DNA of 64,000 nt from Holophagales bacterium (GCA_016714815.1 JADKBZ010000004.1:1-64000), one strand, 5' to 3'; shown: positions 18,131 to 27,277, counted from the first letter of the stretch. Notes: generated from the sequence alone by a model not told the origin. Translations and numbers: made by a program.

Positions 18131-19093
18131 TCAGAGCGGGACGGCGACCTCGTCCAGGATCTTCTGCAGCGCCTCTCGCTCCCGGTGTCCGGCCCCCGTC
18201 CCCTCGTAGCGTCCCGTGGCGCTCGCGAGGATCCGGTGGGCGAGGACGGCCGGAGCGACCCGCTTCACGTCGTCGGGCGTCGCGAACGGGCGCCCCGCGA
18301 CGAGGGCGTGCGCCTGGACCGCCCGGAAGAAGCCCTGGGCGCCGCGCGGCGAGACGCCGAGGACGAGGTCGCGGCTCGTGCGGGTCTTCTGAACGAGCGC
18401 CATCAGGTAGTCGAGGAGCTTCTCGGCGACGGTCACCCGCTCCACCGCCGCCTGAGCCCCCTTCAGCTCCTCGAGCGTCAGGACGGGCCTCACCGAGGCG
18501 AGCGCGCGGTCGGCGCCTCCCGAGACGAGGAGCCTCCGCTCCTCCTCGGCAGCCGGGTAGCCGAGCGCGATCCGCATGAGGAAGCGGTCGAGCTGAGACT
18601 CGGGGAGCGGGTAGGTGCCGAGGTACTCGATCGGGTTCTGCGTCGCCAGGACGAGGAACGGCTCGGGAAGCGGGCGGGTCTCGCCGTCCACCGTGACGCT
18701 CCGCTCGTTCATCGCCTCCAGCAGCGCGGACTGCGCCTTCGGCGTCGCGCGGTTGATCTCGTCGGCGACGAGGATCGGCGTGAAGACCGGCCCGGGGTGG
18801 AAGTCGAACGACTGCGTCTGCTGGTTGAAGATCGTCAGACCGAGGATGTCCGACGGGAGCGTGTCGGGCGTGAACTGGAGGCGGTGGACCCCGAGGCCGA
18901 GCGCGCGCCCGAGGGCCATTGCGAGGGTCGTCTTCCCCACTCCCGGCACGTCCTCGATGAGGAGGTGCCCGCGCGAGAGGAGGCAGACGACCGCGTTCTC
19001 GACCGCGACGGCGGGGCCGCGGTAGACCGTCCGGACCGTGGAGACGAGCCGCGAAACCGCCGACAGCGCCCCGTCGGGACTCCGCTCGCTCAC
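18131..19093 (-). CDS. moxR: MoxR-family AAA+ ATPase
   Basis: A 320-residue AAA+ ATPase. Walker A is GVGKTT at residues 51-56, Walker B is ILVADEINRA near residue 115, and the sensor segment is ATQNP. MoxR proteins are thought to act as chaperones or activators of partner proteins with DUF58 or VWA domains, here the next gene. Start is GTG overlapping the manC stop (GTGA), which fixes it; a longer frame upstream would run through manC. Confidence 0.95.
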   Translation of the reverse strand: MSERSPDGALSAVSRLVSTVRTVYRGPAVAVENAVVCLLSRGHLLIEDVPGVGKTTLAMALGRALGLGVHRLQFTPDTLPSDILGLTIFNQQTQSFDFHPGPVFTPILVADEINRATPKAQSALLEAMNERSVTVDGETRPLPEPFLVLATQNPIEYLGTYPLPESQLDRFLMRIALGYPAAEEERRLLVSGGADRALASVRPVLTLEELKGAQAAVERVTVAEKLLDYLMALVQKTRTSRDLVLGVSPRGAQGFFRAVQAHALVAGRPFATPDDVKRVAPAVLAHRILASATGRYEGTGAGHREREALQKILDEVAVPL

Positions 19094-20142
19094 GTCCGCC
19101 CCTCGGCGAGGCTCTTCTCGACGCTGGCGCGGAGGAGGTCCGAGGAGCCCCGCTTCATCACGAGCAGGCCGTCGGGAGAGTCGATGACGACGACGTCGGA
19201 AAGCCCCAGAAGCCGCACCGGGCGGTCTCCCGCCAGGACGAGGTTCCCCGACCCGCCCGCCTCGATGGCCGGGCCCGAGAGGACCGAGCGCCCGTCCGCT
19301 CCGCCCCGGAACTCGAGGACCGCCTCCCAGGAGCCGAGGTCGCTCCAGCCGCACGCGGAGGGAACGGTCCGCACCGCGCGGGCCTTCTCCATCACCGCGT
19401 AGTCGATCGAGATCGACCGGCAGGCGCGGAACGCCGCGTCGAACCCGGCGCCGTCCCCCGCGACCTGGGCCGCCCGAGCCGCCCGCATCGCTTCCAGGAC
19501 GTCGGGGCAGAGCCTCTCCATCTCGGAGAAGAGGAGCCTGACGGCAAAGGCGAAGATCCCCGCGTTCCAGTAGTGGTTTCCCGAAACGGCATGCCGTTCC
19601 GCCTCCGCCAGGGGCGGCTTCTCGACGAAGCGGACGACCTCGCGGACACCGGGCGACGTCTCCCGCCCCGCCTCGAGGTAGCCGAAGCCGGTCTCGGGGC
19701 GCGAGGGTGGGATTCCGAGCGTGAGGAAGGCGTCTCCGGCACGCGCGCTCTCGACGGCCAGCGAGAGGGCGCGGTGGAACTCGTCGGCGTCCTGGACCGC
19801 CTGGTCGGACGGCAGGACGACGAGGACGGCGTCTGGGTCCTCTTCCGAAACGGCCAGAGCGGCGAGTGCGATCGCCGGCGCCGTGTTCCTCCGGTCGGGC
19901 TCGAGGACGAGGCGGCCCGCGGCCAGTCCCGGGAACTCCCGCTCCAGGTGGGGAGCGTGCGAGGCGCGCGCGGAGAAGAGGACGTTGTCCTCTCCCGTGA
20001 CGCGGGCGGCCCGGTCGTACGTCTCCCTGAGGAGCGAGGCCTTCCCCGAGAGCGGGAGGAACGGCTTGGGACGGTCGTCGGTGGAGAGGGGCCAGAGGCG
20101 GGTGCCGCTCCCGCCGGCGAGGATCAGTGCACGAACGGTCAT
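19090..20142 (-). CDS. manC: Mannose-1-phosphate guanylyltransferase
   Basis: Makes GDP-mannose from mannose-1-phosphate and GTP. The 350-residue protein begins with the nucleotidyltransferase signature LAGGSGTRLWPLS, then PKPFLPL, and carries FVEKP and the metal-site region GNHYWNAGIFAF. It is the short form without the C-terminal isomerase domain. Its ATG overlaps the murB stop and its stop overlaps moxR. It is the likely donor supplier for the GT4 enzymes at 9.4-12.8 kb, although it is encoded in a different operon. Confidence 0.94.
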   Translation of the reverse strand: MTVRALILAGGSGTRLWPLSTDDRPKPFLPLSGKASLLRETYDRAARVTGEDNVLFSARASHAPHLEREFPGLAAGRLVLEPDRRNTAPAIALAALAVSEEDPDAVLVVLPSDQAVQDADEFHRALSLAVESARAGDAFLTLGIPPSRPETGFGYLEAGRETSPGVREVVRFVEKPPLAEAERHAVSGNHYWNAGIFAFAVRLLFSEMERLCPDVLEAMRAARAAQVAGDGAGFDAAFRACRSISIDYAVMEKARAVRTVPSACGWSDLGSWEAVLEFRGGADGRSVLSGPAIEAGGSGNLVLAGDRPVRLLGLSDVVVIDSPDGLLVMKRGSSDLLRASVEKSLAEGRT

Positions 20143-21077
20143 CGTGGGGATTCTACGGACGGTGAGCCGCCGCGGTTGGTGACGAAGCGCCCCAGATCCT
20201 CCACTTCCGGGACGAGGTCGATCCCAAAGCCGTCTCTCACCGCCTCCCGCATCCTCGCCATCAGCTCTCTCACGTCGGCCGCCGTCGCCCCCCCCACGTT
20301 CACGATGACGTTCGCGTGCCGCCCGGAGACCTCCGCCCCCCCGACGCGCAGCCCCTTCAGCCCGCACGCCTCGAGGAGCCGCCCGGCGTGATCCCCTGGC
20401 GGGTTCTTGAAGACGGAGCCGGCGTTCGGTCCCGCCGGCAGCGCCTTCTTTCGCTTCTCCCTCACTTCGGCCAGCCGGGCGTCGATCTCCTCCCGCCCCG
20501 CCACCCTCAGTCGAAGCGTCGCGGCCGCCACGACGTCGTCCCCGTCGCACAGCGCCGACCAGCGGTAGCCGTGCGAAATGGCTCCCGTCGCCACGACCCG
20601 GACCTCGCCAGCACGCGAAACGACCGTCACCTCCTCGAGGAGATCGAAGATCTCGGTGCCGTAAGCCCCCGCGTTGATCCGCACCGCCCCGCCGACCGAC
20701 GAAGGGATGCCCGAAAGATTCTCCGTCCCGGTCAGCCCCGCGTTGCGCGCGGTCACCGCGAGCGACATCAGCGAGGCGCCCCCTCCGGCCCTGACCAGCG
20801 GCGCCTCGATCGTCACCGCCGCCAGCTCTCCGACCATCACGAACACGACCGCCTCGAGCCCCTCGTCGGGAACGAGGACGTTCGAGCCCTTCCCGAGCGG
20901 AATCGCCGGGAGCCCCTCGTCCGCGGCCCACCGAAGCAACCCGGCGAGCGCGTTCACGTCCTCCACCTCGGCGAAAAGCCGGGCGGCTCCCCCGATCCGC
21001 CACGTCGTCCGGGGCGCGAGGGGCTCCTCGAGCCGGAGCCGGAGGCGCAGTCCGCTCAGCGGCGACGTGTCCGTCAT
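20139..21077 (-). CDS. murB: UDP-N-acetylenolpyruvoylglucosamine reductase
   Basis: MurB reduces UDP-GlcNAc-enolpyruvate to UDP-MurNAc. The 312-residue FAD enzyme has the FAD-binding segments LGKGSNVLV and GIPSSVGGAVRINAGAYG. The proton-donor serine lies in NAGSVFKNP, and the late motif VSGRHANVIVN is present. It is a type IIa-like short form. I chose the ATG at 21077, which overlaps the pgpA stop (ATGA); a longer N-terminus up to 21155 would run deep into pgpA. It belongs to the pgpA-tgpA operon. Confidence 0.96.
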   Translation of the reverse strand: MTDTSPLSGLRLRLRLEEPLAPRTTWRIGGAARLFAEVEDVNALAGLLRWAADEGLPAIPLGKGSNVLVPDEGLEAVVFVMVGELAAVTIEAPLVRAGGGASLMSLAVTARNAGLTGTENLSGIPSSVGGAVRINAGAYGTEIFDLLEEVTVVSRAGEVRVVATGAISHGYRWSALCDGDDVVAAATLRLRVAGREEIDARLAEVREKRKKALPAGPNAGSVFKNPPGDHAGRLLEACGLKGLRVGGAEVSGRHANVIVNVGGATAADVRELMARMREAVRDGFGIDLVPEVEDLGRFVTNRGGSPSVESPR

Positions 21078-21661
21078 GTCAGCAGATACGCGGCGGCGCC
21101 GACCAGGATTCCGGCAAGACTGCCGGCAAGGAGGTCGTCCGCCATGACTCCCCATCCTCCGCGGAGCGCCTGCAGCCGATCAATCGGTCCGGGCTTGAGG
21201 ATGTCGAGGGCCCGAAAGAGCCCGAAGGCAACGACGACCAGGCCCCACCGCAGCGGATCCGCCGCGCCCACGGGAAGCACGGCATGCAACCCCGCCAGAG
21301 CGATCGCCTGTCCCGCGACCTCGTCGACGACGATCTCGCCGGGGTCTTTTCGGCCCCTGAGCCCCGCCACCCGCCCCGAAACGGGAACCCCCACCAGGAC
21401 CGAAACGGCCGCCAGCCCCACAACTCCAGCCAGCCCAGCCACTTGGAACATCGCCTCTCCGGCCACCACCGCCAGAACGCTCCCCCACGTCCCCGGAGCC
21501 TTCGGCAACAGGCCCGCCCCGAACCCGGTCGCCAGGAAGGTCGCCAGGGGCGCCCTCCGGAAGACCTCCCTCCACGGAACCTCTTGCGCCGCGGACGGCT
21601 CCGCGCTAGCGTCTTCCACGTCTCCCCTTCGAACGGGCCGTCGCGGCGCTCGCCGGGACAT
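21074..21661 (-). CDS. pgpA: Phosphatidylglycerophosphatase A
   Basis: PgpA dephosphorylates phosphatidylglycerol phosphate. The 195-residue membrane protein has the family motifs LPKAPGTWGS, KDPGEIVVDEVAGQ, FRALDILKPGPI and GGWGVMADDLLAG, with about four hydrophobic helices. The ATG at 21661 is preceded directly by an in-frame TTG. The first 30 residues are poorly conserved in type, so a later start cannot be excluded. It is the first gene of the minus-strand operon and is divergent from recA. Confidence 0.93.
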   Translation of the reverse strand: MSRRAPRRPVRRGDVEDASAEPSAAQEVPWREVFRRAPLATFLATGFGAGLLPKAPGTWGSVLAVVAGEAMFQVAGLAGVVGLAAVSVLVGVPVSGRVAGLRGRKDPGEIVVDEVAGQAIALAGLHAVLPVGAADPLRWGLVVVAFGLFRALDILKPGPIDRLQALRGGWGVMADDLLAGSLAGILVGAAAYLLT

Positions 21662-21691
21662 CAACTGTCCGCGCGCCCGCCACCCGATTCC

Positions 21692-21697
21692 TATAAT
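21692..21697 (+). promoter_or_regulatory. recA -10 element
   Basis: A perfect TATAAT lies 32 nt before the recA ATG. A matching -35 is not evident at 16-18 bp. I found no recognisable LexA-type operator in the 65-bp gap, though SOS boxes differ between phyla. Confidence 0.6.
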
Positions 21698-21729
21698 CCG
21701 CCCTCTTCACGCAGAAAGCGAGGATCCGA

Positions 21730-22779
21730 ATGCCTCCCATCGAGAAGGAAAAGCTCAAGGCCCTGGAGCAGGCGCTCCAGCAGATCGACCGCCAGTTCGG
21801 CAAGGGCGCCCTCGTCCGCCTCGGCGACAAGCCGCAGGAAGCGATCCAGGCGATCTCGACCGGCTCCATCAACCTCGACGCCGCCCTCGGCATCGGGGGC
21901 GTGCCGCGCGGCCGCGTCACCGAGATCTACGGCCCCGAGTCGTCGGGCAAGACGACCCTGACCCTCCACATCATCGCCGAGGCCCAGCGGCTCGGCGGCC
22001 TCGCGGCCTTCATCGACGCCGAGCACGCCCTCGACGCCGAGTACGCCAAGAAGCTCGGTGTCGACATCGAGAACCTGATGGTCTCCCAGCCCGATTCCGG
22101 AGAGCAGGCGCTCGAGATCGCCGAGGCGCTCGTCCGCTCCGCCGCCGTCGACATCGTCGTCATCGACTCCGTCGCGGCCCTCGTCCCGAAGGCCGAGCTG
22201 GAAGGCGAGATGGGCGACGCGATGGTCGGCCTGCAGGCCCGCCTCATGTCGCAGGCGCTCCGCAAGCTCACCGCCGTCGTCTCCAAGTCGGGCACCTGCC
22301 TCATCTTCATCAACCAGATCCGCGAAAAGATCGGCGTCATGTTCGGCAACCCCGAGACGACGACGGGCGGCCGCGCCCTGAAGTTCTACTCCTCGGTCCG
22401 CCTCGACATCCGCCGGATCAACTCCATCAAGGACGGCGACGCGGTCGTCGGCAGCCGCACCAAGGTCAAGGTCGTCAAGAACAAGGTCGCCCCGCCGTTC
22501 AAGGTCGCCGAGTTCGACATCGGCTACGGCGAAGGGATCTCGAAGACCGGCGAGCTCGTCGACCTCGGGGTCGAGCACAAGGTCGTCGAGAAGAGCGGCG
22601 CCTGGTTCAGCTACGGCGACCTCCGGATCGGCCAGGGCCGCGAGAACACGAAGGCCTGGCTCCGCGACAACCCCGACGTCGCCCTCGAGATCGAAAACAG
22701 GATCCGCGAGAAGCTCGGCATCGGACCCGTCGAGCCCCCCTCCCCCGTCGTCGCGGCGCCCGAGGGAAAGAAGAAGTAA
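21730..22779 (+). CDS. recA: Recombinase A
   Basis: The strand-exchange and SOS coprotease protein, 349 residues, normal length. Walker A is GPESSGKTT at residues 68-76, and the DNA-binding loop L1 and L2 regions (GEMGDAMVGLQARLMSQAL, FINQIREKIGVMFGNPE) are complete. The acidic C-terminal tail common in proteobacterial RecA is replaced by a short Pro/Lys-rich end. GAGGAT serves as ribosome site. It is monocistronic: divergent promoter in front and a strong terminator behind. Confidence 0.99.
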   Translation: MPPIEKEKLKALEQALQQIDRQFGKGALVRLGDKPQEAIQAISTGSINLDAALGIGGVPRGRVTEIYGPESSGKTTLTLHIIAEAQRLGGLAAFIDAEHALDAEYAKKLGVDIENLMVSQPDSGEQALEIAEALVRSAAVDIVVIDSVAALVPKAELEGEMGDAMVGLQARLMSQALRKLTAVVSKSGTCLIFINQIREKIGVMFGNPETTTGGRALKFYSSVRLDIRRINSIKDGDAVVGSRTKVKVVKNKVAPPFKVAEFDIGYGEGISKTGELVDLGVEHKVVEKSGAWFSYGDLRIGQGRENTKAWLRDNPDVALEIENRIREKLGIGPVEPPSPVVAAPEGKKK

Positions 22780-22808
22780 CCCCGGCAAGAAGTCCACGAT
22801 CCACAGCG

Positions 22809-22840
22809 GGGCGGGCCTTCGGGTCCGCCCTGTTTTCTTT
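22809..22840 (+). terminator. Rho-independent terminator of recA
   Basis: A 9-bp stem (GGGCGGGCC with GGTCCGCCC, one G-T pair) closes on a TTCG loop with the C-G closing pair that makes such loops very stable. It is followed by TGTTTTCTTTT. It lies 30 nt after the recA stop. Confidence 0.93.
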
Positions 22841-22865
22841 TCGGCCTTGCTCGCGCTTCGACGAG

Positions 22866-22910
22866 GAGACCGGGGAGACCGGAAGGACCGGAAGGACCGG
22901 AGAGACCGGG
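22866..22910. repeat. Five tandem copies of a 9-bp unit
   Basis: Five consecutive 9-bp units of the forms GAGACCGGG, GAGACCGGA and AGGACCGGA lie just after the recA terminator. The array is non-coding in context. The unit number could vary between strains. Confidence 0.8.
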
Positions 22911-23051
22911 GAATGGAGCCAATCCACTTCACCGTGCCCCACGAGTCGCGGGCGGGAGGGGCGTCCCACGGCGGCGCTCGCCGGGGGGCCTGAGCTTCGC
23001 GCGGCCCCCCGGACCCCCACTCCCATCCAAGGCCGGTCGTCGTGCGGACAT

Positions 23052-23440
23052 CGTTCTCGTTGCACGCGCGCGCTCGCCTGATCCGGCGGCCTGCTCGCGG
23101 AGCCGTGCGGGTCCCCGCGCGTACTCGGACGCCGCTCGCGGGACACCCCTCCCACCCGCTCGGATCCCGGCGAAGCGAACCACGAGAAAAGGGTCGCCCA
23201 GAAATGGGGTCAGGTCTTGATTTTATATTATAGCGACCGCAGAGTGTAGAGCGTAGACCAGACCCCATTCCAGATGGGCATCCAGAGGCGGGTCCCTTTC
23301 AGTTCTTGAAGCTCGCCGGTCGCGGGTGGGGCGGTGCGTCTCGCGAGCCGACCTCGAGCACGCACGGGGACCCGCTCGAGGTCGCGAGGACCGGGCGGGG
23401 ATCAGGACCGCGCGCGTGTCTGACGAGCGAAGCGAGGAGT
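23052..23440. repeat. Non-coding inverted-repeat block with palindromic core
   Basis: An arm at about 23052-23175 recurs in inverted orientation at about 23307-23440, at roughly 70-75% identity judged by eye. Shared landmarks are CTGATCC, GCGGGTCCCCG, GCTCGCG and CCCACCCGC. The arms flank the palindrome at 23203-23269. The stretch from 22780 to 23685 otherwise holds only the recA terminator and a 9-bp repeat; open frames on both strands look like chance in this GC range. It could be a degenerate miniature mobile element. Confidence 0.6.
23203..23269. repeat. Imperfect palindromic element, copy 1 of a dispersed family
   Basis: The ends are AATGGGGTCAGGTCT on the left and, read on the other strand, AATGGGGTCTGGTCT on the right (one mismatch). 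The interior is AT-rich on the left. The right arm matches the arm of the perfect palindrome at 36403-36463 at 27 of 30 positions, so the two are copies of one element. The GGGGTCAGGTCT end resembles those of REP-like elements associated with RAYT transposases; that link is from memory and unproven. Confidence 0.75.
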
Positions 23441-23685
23441 TCGCGCGGGCCCCCCGCCCGGCCGCAGCGAGCTCGGAAGCGGGTCGTGCGCGCGCAGCGG
23501 CGGCCGTGAGACGTACCGCCCCGCACGCGGCCCCCTGCCGAAGCGACGGGACGTTCAAGCTGGGTCTCCCGGTCCCACGGCCCCACGGTCTCCCGCCGCT
23601 CCCCTCTCCCATCGCTCCCGGGTAGTGACCCCGGTTCCCGACGCGCCAATCCCCGTCCGCGTATATCCACGTATAAAGGAGCGTG

Positions 23686-26636
23686 ATGCTCTCTCTTCTT
23701 GCCCTGGCGCTCAGTCCGGCGCTCGCCCCGGCCCTCGCGACTCCTCCGGAAAGGCCTCACCTCACCCCGTGGGTCGTCGTCCGCCCGGCCGGGACGGCTC
23801 CGGCCGCTTCCGGCCTCGCCCCGTCCACGCTTTCGGTGAACGCCCCCGGCCTCCTCGTCGAGGTCCGGGCAGCCGAGATCAGCGATGCCGCGACGGCAGA
23901 CCGGGTCCGCCGGCTTTTCGAGGAGACGCGCGGGGCTGGCCGCAGGACCGGCCTCCTCGTGGAGCTTCCGGAGGTGAACGTCCCCGAGAACGCCCGCGAG
24001 GCCGAGGCCGTCACGGCCGACTCCCTCGTCCCGGGCCTCGGCGGCCTTCTCGGCGCGGCGCAGGGGGCCGACCTCTTCGTCCTCTCCCTCCCCGACCTCT
24101 CCGGGGAGATCCGCTCCCGCCGATACCTCCTGATGAAGGCCGCGGCGATCGTGAGATCCCGGAGTCCCTCCTCGCGCATCGCGGTCCTCTTCCACCAGCC
24201 GGCCGGCGGAGGGCTCTTCCCGCCCGGTGCAAAGGAGCTCCTCTCGGAGGAGGCCGCCGCGTTCGTCGACCTCCTCGGTCTCGACCTCGACGATGTCGCG
24301 ACGACGCCCGCAACCGTTCGCGAGGCAGCGGACGGCCTCTCCTTCGCGAGGCCCCTCCTCGTCACCGCGCCGGAAGTCTCTGGTGCCGCGACGCTCCTCG
24401 ACCTCGCGGCGCGCTTTTCGGGAGTCGACGCTCCGGTCGTCGCCGCCCCGCTCGCCGACCCTGCGGGTGTCCCCGTCCTCGACCGGCTCGGGGCCCTCCT
24501 GGCCGGCGACGTGAACCGCGACGGCCGGGGCGCGAGCGCCCGGAAACCCGACGGAAAGGCCCTTTCCGTCGTCCGGCTCGCGAAGGGGACCGACCTCGGC
24601 GGCATCGTCCTCGTGACGGGTGCGGACGAGTCGGGTGCCGGCGCCCGGGGACCGCTCGTACTCGAGCTCGACTCCCCCTCCTACACGACCGCAGAGGTCT
24701 TCGACCTCGCCACCGGACGCTCCCGCAGCTTCGACCTCCCGAAGAGCGGAACGCCCCGCCTCTCGCTCACGACCGCGAACGGGCCGCTCGCCATCGTCCT
24801 GACGGCGAGGGAGAAAGCCCCGTCCGAGGCGACGCGTGCCGCGACCGACGTTTCCGCCGTCCGCGCCCTGACCGTCGAGGAGATCCTCGCGAAGCACCAG
24901 GTCTGGCGCGCCGGGCGCGACGCCCGCTGGACCCGCTTCACGGCGACGAACCGCACGTCGTACCGCTTCCGCCTCGAGGGCTTCCCCACCTCCTTCGAGC
25001 TGACCTTCGAGGGGCCCTTCTTCTACGAGCGCGGCAAGGGCTTCGACTGGGCCTGGCAGACCTCTTACGTCAACGGCGTGAAGTGGAAGGGGAAGAAGGC
25101 TCCCGAGCTGCCCCTGCTGCAGCCCGAGAAGGTCTCCGAGCTCCCCCTCAACCTGACCTTCAACGAGGCCTACAGCTACGAGCTGGACGGCGACGGCGAA
25201 GCCGGGGACATCGCCTGCTGGGTCGTCCGCTTCGAGCCGAGCGAAGGCTTCAAGGCGAAGGCGATCAACGCCGGCAAGGTCTATATCGCCAAGTCCGACT
25301 TCTCGCTCCGCCGCGTCGTCGCCAGGCAGCTGAACCTGACGGGCGAGGTCCAGTCGGTCGACGAGACGACCGACTTCGCCGAGGCGCCCGCACCTGACGG
25401 TGGCCCGCCGCTCCTCCTGCCGACCACCACACGCGGGCAGTCGATCCTCCGCACCTTCTCGCGGACGACGACTCTCGAGCGGACGACCGAGCTCCTCGAG
25501 GTCCGCCTCGACCCCGCCGACTACGAGAGCCGGCGCGCCGCGGCCCTCGCGAGCGACCAGGTCATGGTCCGCGACACCGACAAGGGAGTGCGGTACCTCG
25601 AGAAGCAGAAGGATGGCGTGCGCGTCGCCGTCGAAGACAACAAGACCTCGCGCCTCTTCGGCCTCGGCGGCGTCTTCTACGAGGCGTCGCTCGACTACCC
25701 GCTCCCCCTCCTCGGCCTCTACTACATCGACCTCGACGTCGCGAAGAAGGGCAAGCAACTCCAGGGCTTCTTCGGCGGGCCGCTCCTCGCCGGCTCTTAC
25801 AGCGACCCGAACCTCTTCGGGACGAACGTCGACCTCGGCGCCGACGTCTTCGCGAATTTCATCCGGGGCGACGACGCCCTCCGGGTCGACGGCGAGAAGG
25901 TCGACGCGACGACCGTGAAGGCCCGAACCTTCGCGGGGAACCTGAACATCGGCTACCCCCTGTCGCGCCACCTGAAGGCGACCGCCACCCTCGGCGGCAC
26001 CTATCGCGACTACGCCGAAGGGGACGACGCCGACCCGGCGTTCGTGGTCCCGTCCGACCACCTCGTCACGCGCCTCGAGGGGCGCCTCTCGTGGGACCTC
26101 TCGGGCTGGAACGCCGTCGGGAAGTACTCGCTGAACCTCCGATCTGCGTGGGACCCGTGGGGCTATCGGACAACCCCGAGTGGGACTCGGGGAAGGACCG
26201 GTTCCACCTCTACTCGGTCTCCCTGGCGAAGACGTTCGAGCTCCCCCGCTTCCAGCGGATCGACACGGGCGTCTCGTACGTCGGCACCTCGAACACCGAC
26301 CGCTTCTCGAAGATCCAGTTCGGCTTCTTCGGCGGCACCTCGCTCCGGGGCTTCAGCTCGGGGAGCCTGCGCGCCGAGGAGGCGTTCACCGCCAAGCTCG
26401 CCTACGGCGTCGTCGTCGGAAAGCTCTTCCGCCTCCAGGCGCTCTACGACCACGCCGTCGTGAACGACCCGGTGAGCGGCCTCGAATGGACGAACTTCGG
26501 CGGCGCCGGCGTCTCGGGCCAGTTCTCGGGCCCGTGGTCGACCCTCGTCCAGGTGGAGGCCGGTCTCCCGGTCGTCGGCAGGAGTCACGGCCAGACGGGC
26601 TTCGTCCTCTACCTCGTCTTTCTCAGGAGCTTCTGA
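23686..26636 (+). CDS. Three-part secreted/outer-membrane beta-barrel protein (frameshifted)
   Basis: Reading through one frameshift gives about 983 residues. A signal peptide is followed by a region to about residue 390 that resembles an alpha/beta barrel plus beta sandwich. A middle domain (about 395-620) resembles outer-membrane lipoprotein-sorting folds. A C-terminal barrel carries the Omp85-like loop GGTSLRGF and ends in Phe, as outer-membrane proteins do. The frame breaks in the run of four Gs at 26159-26162; a fifth G would join WDPWG to LSDNPEWDSG and continue to the stop at 26636. The ATG at 23686 has AAAGGAG 4 nt before it. Function unknown. Confidence 0.8.
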
Positions 26637-26646
26637 CGGCGGACCG

Positions 26647-26652
26647 TAGAAT
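26647..26652 (+). promoter_or_regulatory. Candidate -10 of the secreted-protein/purH unit (leaderless layout)
   Basis: TAGAAT is followed by 10 nt and the ATG at 26663, leaving room for a leader of only a few bases. It lies 10 nt after the stop of the outer-membrane protein gene. Confidence 0.45.
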
Positions 26653-26662
26653 CCGCCCGTCG

Positions 26663-27277
26663 ATGAGAGCCCGACCGCTCGCCCTCCTCCTCCCGCTCCT
26701 CCTCGCCGCCGGGAGCTCCCTGGCTGGTGAGGCCGTGCGCTGGCCCGTCCCGGCCGTCGGGCTCATGGCAGCGGACGCCGCCGCGGCGGCGCCCCCCGAC
26801 TTCAAGCGGATGCTCGCCAAGCACCCGGGGCGGCTGATGGAGGGAGTGAAGGCGGGGCTCGCCGCCTCGCCGAAGCGCGACGCCTCCGCCCGGCGGGCCG
26901 CGCTCGCCTCCGGGGCGCGAGGGATCGCGAAGGCCATCCGCGACCACAAGCTCTTCGCGGACGTCGCATACGAGGCGGGAGGGCTCGTGGCCGAGGCCTC
27001 GCTCCTCTTTCCGCCCTCCGGCACCGCGCCGGACGACGCGGCGCTCCTGGCCCTCGCCCGCAGCGGCTCGAGCTTCCTCGGATACCCGTCCCGCCCGTTC
27101 GACGCCCCCGAGACGCTCGTCCTGGCGAAGCTCCCCGTCGGCTCGCCGCGCCAGGACTACGACGCCGCGGTGAGCCTCTCCGCGCGGCTGCTCGCCTGGA
27201 TCTGGAACACCGCCGGCGGCGACGCCTCCGTCGCCGCCGCGCGCCCCGAGTCGAAAGGACCGTACAAAGTCCGATGA
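26663..27277 (+). CDS. Secreted hypothetical protein
   Basis: A 204-residue protein with a clear signal peptide (MRARPLALLLPLLLAAGSSLAG). The mature part is helical and Ala-rich, with segments such as HPGRLMEGVKAGLAASPKRD and FADVAYEAGGLVAEAS. I recognise no family and no catalytic motif. Its stop overlaps the purH start (ATGA), so the two are translationally linked, although a functional connection between an exported protein and purine synthesis is not apparent. Periplasmic location is inferred from the signal peptide. Confidence 0.72.
   Translation: MRARPLALLLPLLLAAGSSLAGEAVRWPVPAVGLMAADAAAAAPPDFKRMLAKHPGRLMEGVKAGLAASPKRDASARRAALASGARGIAKAIRDHKLFADVAYEAGGLVAEASLLFPPSGTAPDDAALLALARSGSSFLGYPSRPFDAPETLVLAKLPVGSPRQDYDAAVSLSARLLAWIWNTAGGDASVAAARPESKGPYKVR

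Noticed and set aside
21661..21729. A LexA/SOS box ahead of recA
   Set aside because: No GAAC-N4-GTTC or CTGT-N8-ACAG type palindrome is present in the gap; regulation may use an unknown box.
20316..23081. A 921-codon plus-strand open frame running across murB, pgpA and recA
   Set aside because: It crosses three recognisable genes, one in another frame of the same strand, and has only Arg/Pro-rich filler sequence.
23042..23233. A 63-codon frame within the inverted-repeat block
   Set aside because: It has no ribosome site and ends inside the palindrome; the arms of the block make similar Arg/Pro-rich frames on both strands, so repeat structure explains it better.
23299..26061. A 920-codon minus-strand open frame opposite the outer-membrane protein
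   Set aside because: No start signal, no domain and low-complexity composition; it mirrors codon use of the real plus-strand gene.
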